Shown in pieces: positions 12,294-13,875 of a stretch of DNA of 13,875 nucleotides; position 1 is the first letter of the stretch; each line of letters starts with the position of its first letter. The DNA comes from Chloroflexota bacterium (GTDB taxonomy: Bacteria > Chloroflexota > Chloroflexia > Thermomicrobiales > UBA6265). The DNA lies in contig JAEZJB010000125.1 in NCBI GenBank assembly GCA_023415845.1, positions 1 through 13,875 on the forward strand, written 5' to 3'. The notes beneath the pieces were generated by a model. It did no database searches and was not told the origin of the DNA. It was given only the letters and a program-made list of their open reading frames with translations. Both the position numbers and the translations under genes were made by a program.

Positions 12294-12326
12294 GTTCAGC
12301 GTCAGTGGTCTAGGGAGGGGGAAGCA

Positions 12327-12356
12327 AACGCCCCTGGGTTTGTTCCCAGGGGCGTT
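12327..12356 (-). terminator. Intrinsic terminator of the glutamine synthetase gene
   Basis: A perfect 12-bp stem, AACGCCCCTGGG (12327-12338) with CCCAGGGGCGTT (12345-12356), has a 6-base loop. It lies 10 bases after the glutamine synthetase stop. On the minus strand the stem runs into GCGTTTGCTTCC, a short T-rich tail. It may also act on plus-strand transcripts from the sigma-fusion gene. Confidence 0.8.
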
Positions 12357-12366
12357 GCCGCGCTTG

Positions 12367-13743
12367 CTAGTAGATTTCGAGGTACTGTTCGCGTTCCCAT
12401 TCGGTCACGACCAGGCGGAAGGCATTCCACTGGGCCGACTGGTTCTCGATCAGTGCGTTCGAAACGTGCTCGCCGAGCGCCTCGCGGAGGACATCGTCCG
12501 CCTTGAAGCATTCGATGGCCTCACCAAGGGTTGCCGGCAGCGTCGGGATGTTACGGCGCGCCAGGTCCTCGTCGGTGAAGTGGTAGAGGTTCTCTTCGAT
12601 CGGGTCTTCGAGCGGCAGCTCGTTGACGATGCCATCCATACCGGCGGCAAGCATGGCGGTAAAGGCCAGGTATGGGTTGCAGGACGGATCCGGGCAGCGG
12701 AGCTCGACGCGCGTGGCGTTCAGGTTGCCACCGCGAATCGCCGGCACGCGGATGAGGGCGGAGCGGTTGGTGCGCGCCCAGGCGACGTAGACCGGCGCCT
12801 CGTAGCCCGGCACCAGGCGCCGGTAGCTGTTCACCAGCGGGGCAATGACTGCCGCAAGGCCGCGGGCGTGCTTCAGCTGGCCAGCGATGAAGTGCTTGGC
12901 AATCTTGGAGAGACCGTACGGATCGTTTTCGTCGACGAAGGCGTTCTTGCCGGTCGCCGGGTCGATGAAGCCGAACGACTGGTGGACGTGCATGCCCGAG
13001 CCATTGATGCCGGCAATCGGCTTCGGCATGAAGGTGGCATGCAGGCCGTGCTTCTGGGCGATGGCCTTGAGGATGTACTTGAAGGACACGGCGCGGTCAG
13101 CCGTCGGGATGGCCGGTCCGTACTCGAAGTCAATTTCGTGCTGGCCGATGGCCACTTCGTGGTGGCTGGCCTCGACCTCGATGTCCATGGCGTCGAGGGC
13201 AATGACCATGTCCTTGCGGACGGTCGACGCAAGATCGGTGGAGAGATCGAAGTATCCGCCGCGATCGTGAGGGAGCGGGTTGATGCCGTCTTCGGTGTTC
13301 TCGAAGAGGAAGAACTCAAGCTCGGGGCCGACGTTGTAGGTGTAGCCCAGGTCGGCGAGCTTGCCGAGCTGCTTCAGCAGGGCGTGGCGGGGGTCGCCGG
13401 CGAATGGTTCACCGTTCGGTGTGTAGACCCAGCAGATGACGCGAGCGGTGGTGAACTCGCCGCGCTCCCAGGGGATGATCTTGAAGGTCGAGAGGTCGGC
13501 CTCGAGATACATGTCGGATTCGGCGATGCGCGTGAACCCGGCGATCGACGATCCGTCGATCCACTGACCACCCTCGACGATGTGATCGAAGATCTTGGCC
13601 GGTACCGTGACGCTCTTGACGATGCCCATCACGTCCGTGAACTGGAGGTTGATGAACTTGACGCCCTCGGACTCGATAAGGGCGTAGATTTCTTCTGGCG
13701 TTGGGCTGGGGCCAATCAGTGTGGTTCGATCGAATTCAGCCAC
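12367..13743 (-). CDS. glnA: Glutamine synthetase type I
   Basis: This 458-residue enzyme makes glutamine from glutamate, ammonia and ATP, the central step of nitrogen assimilation, and should form a dodecamer. The beta-grasp N-domain has Asp-Val-Met-Gly-Ile-Val-Lys (37-43) and Asp-Gly-Ser-Ser-Ile-Ala-Gly-Phe (63-70). Metal ligands are present: Glu141 and Glu143 (Gly-Pro-Glu-Leu-Glu-Phe), Glu196 (His-His-Glu-Val), Glu203, His252 (Gly-Met-His-Val-His) and Glu348 (Arg-Val-Glu-Leu-Arg). The ATP/glutamate region (Asn-Ser-Tyr-Arg-Arg-Leu-Val-Pro-Gly-Tyr-Glu-Ala-Pro, 305-317) is complete. Around Asn-Leu-Tyr387 the sequence (Glu-Glu-Asn-Leu-Tyr-His-Phe-Thr) lacks the Asp-Lys-Asn-Leu-Tyr-Asp-Leu-Pro context of adenylylated enzymes, so feedback or repressor control, as in GSI-alpha, is more likely. 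The start is GTG with GGGAG 10 bases upstream. The 132 bases upstream to the window edge show no promoter I trust. Confidence 0.96.
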   Translation of the reverse strand: MAEFDRTTLIGPSPTPEEIYALIESEGVKFINLQFTDVMGIVKSVTVPAKIFDHIVEGGQWIDGSSIAGFTRIAESDMYLEADLSTFKIIPWERGEFTTARVICWVYTPNGEPFAGDPRHALLKQLGKLADLGYTYNVGPELEFFLFENTEDGINPLPHDRGGYFDLSTDLASTVRKDMVIALDAMDIEVEASHHEVAIGQHEIDFEYGPAIPTADRAVSFKYILKAIAQKHGLHATFMPKPIAGINGSGMHVHQSFGFIDPATGKNAFVDENDPYGLSKIAKHFIAGQLKHARGLAAVIAPLVNSYRRLVPGYEAPVYVAWARTNRSALIRVPAIRGGNLNATRVELRCPDPSCNPYLAFTAMLAAGMDGIVNELPLEDPIEENLYHFTDEDLARRNIPTLPATLGEAIECFKADDVLREALGEHVSNALIENQSAQWNAFRLVVTEWEREQYLEIY

Positions 13744-13875
13744 CGTCTTCTATCTCCCGCTTGATCTCAATCGCCACGGCCGACCCATCTGCCAACCGCT
13801 CCGAAATTGAACCTGCTAGAGCCTATCGCGTGGCGCGAAATGGGGTCATGGTGCAATGTGATGAACTTCACAGAC

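Noticed and set aside
12268..13764. A 498-codon open frame on the plus strand opposite glutamine synthetase
   Set aside because: The minus strand encodes an unmistakable full-length glutamine synthetase; the opposite frame has no recognisable domain and would run through the glnA terminator hairpin.
1..13875. CRISPR arrays, insertion sequences and phage genes
   Set aside because: No regularly spaced repeats of suitable length, no transposase-like or phage-like protein and no terminal inverted repeats flanked by target duplications were seen.

Overview
The window is high-GC bacterial DNA with densely packed genes. Three consecutive exported enzymes or binding proteins carry twin-arginine (Tat) leaders. 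Two of these have a low-complexity linker of the form ATPxASPVAA just after the leader. From memory, such linkers are common in secreted proteins of Thermomicrobiales and relatives (Chloroflexota). With the type I glutamine synthetase without an adenylylation signature and the UgpB-like binding protein, a heterotrophic Chloroflexota member is my best guess. This is an inference, not a demonstrated placement.

Layout, left to right. (1) The C-terminal part of an acetamidase/formamidase runs off the left edge (1-630), followed by a small DUF2200 protein (711-1073). (2) A zinc-free MDR-family dehydrogenase on the minus strand (1213-2211) is divergent from an FAD-dependent amine oxidase (2341-3603). 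(3) A 601-base gene-poor stretch (3604-4204) holds hairpins and short direct repeats. (4) A Tat-exported three-domain multicopper oxidase (4205-5854) and a Tat-exported bicovalent-flavin BBE oxidoreductase (5932-7509) probably share a transcript. (5) A strong hairpin separates them from a convergent, solitary Tat-exported ABC sugar-type binding protein (7623-8936, minus), which has a recognisable promoter. (6) A small SnoaL/NTF2-like protein (9237-9638, minus) is divergent from a complete type I methionine aminopeptidase (9805-10545) that ends in a 16-bp terminator hairpin. (7) A 503-residue fusion protein (10723-12234) joins an ECF-type sigma factor to a shrunken ATP-synthase beta-subunit-like domain. 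(8) Type I glutamine synthetase (12367-13743, minus) is convergent with it and has its own terminator.

The standout is the sigma-F1beta fusion. The N-terminal ~175 residues read as sigma regions 2 and 4. From about residue 190 the protein follows F1 beta from its N-terminal barrel to its C-terminal helical domain. It keeps the P-loop lysine and aromatic residues where beta binds adenine. It has lost the block that carries the catalytic glutamate, the Walker B aspartate and the DELSEED loop. An in-frame ATG with a good Shine-Dalgarno sequence lies exactly at the junction, so the beta-like domain could also be made alone. A nucleotide- or energy-sensing sigma factor is an attractive but untested reading.

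The remaining genes form a redox and transport assortment (amine oxidase, laccase-like oxidase, FAD oxidoreductase, binding protein) with no pathway I can name with confidence.
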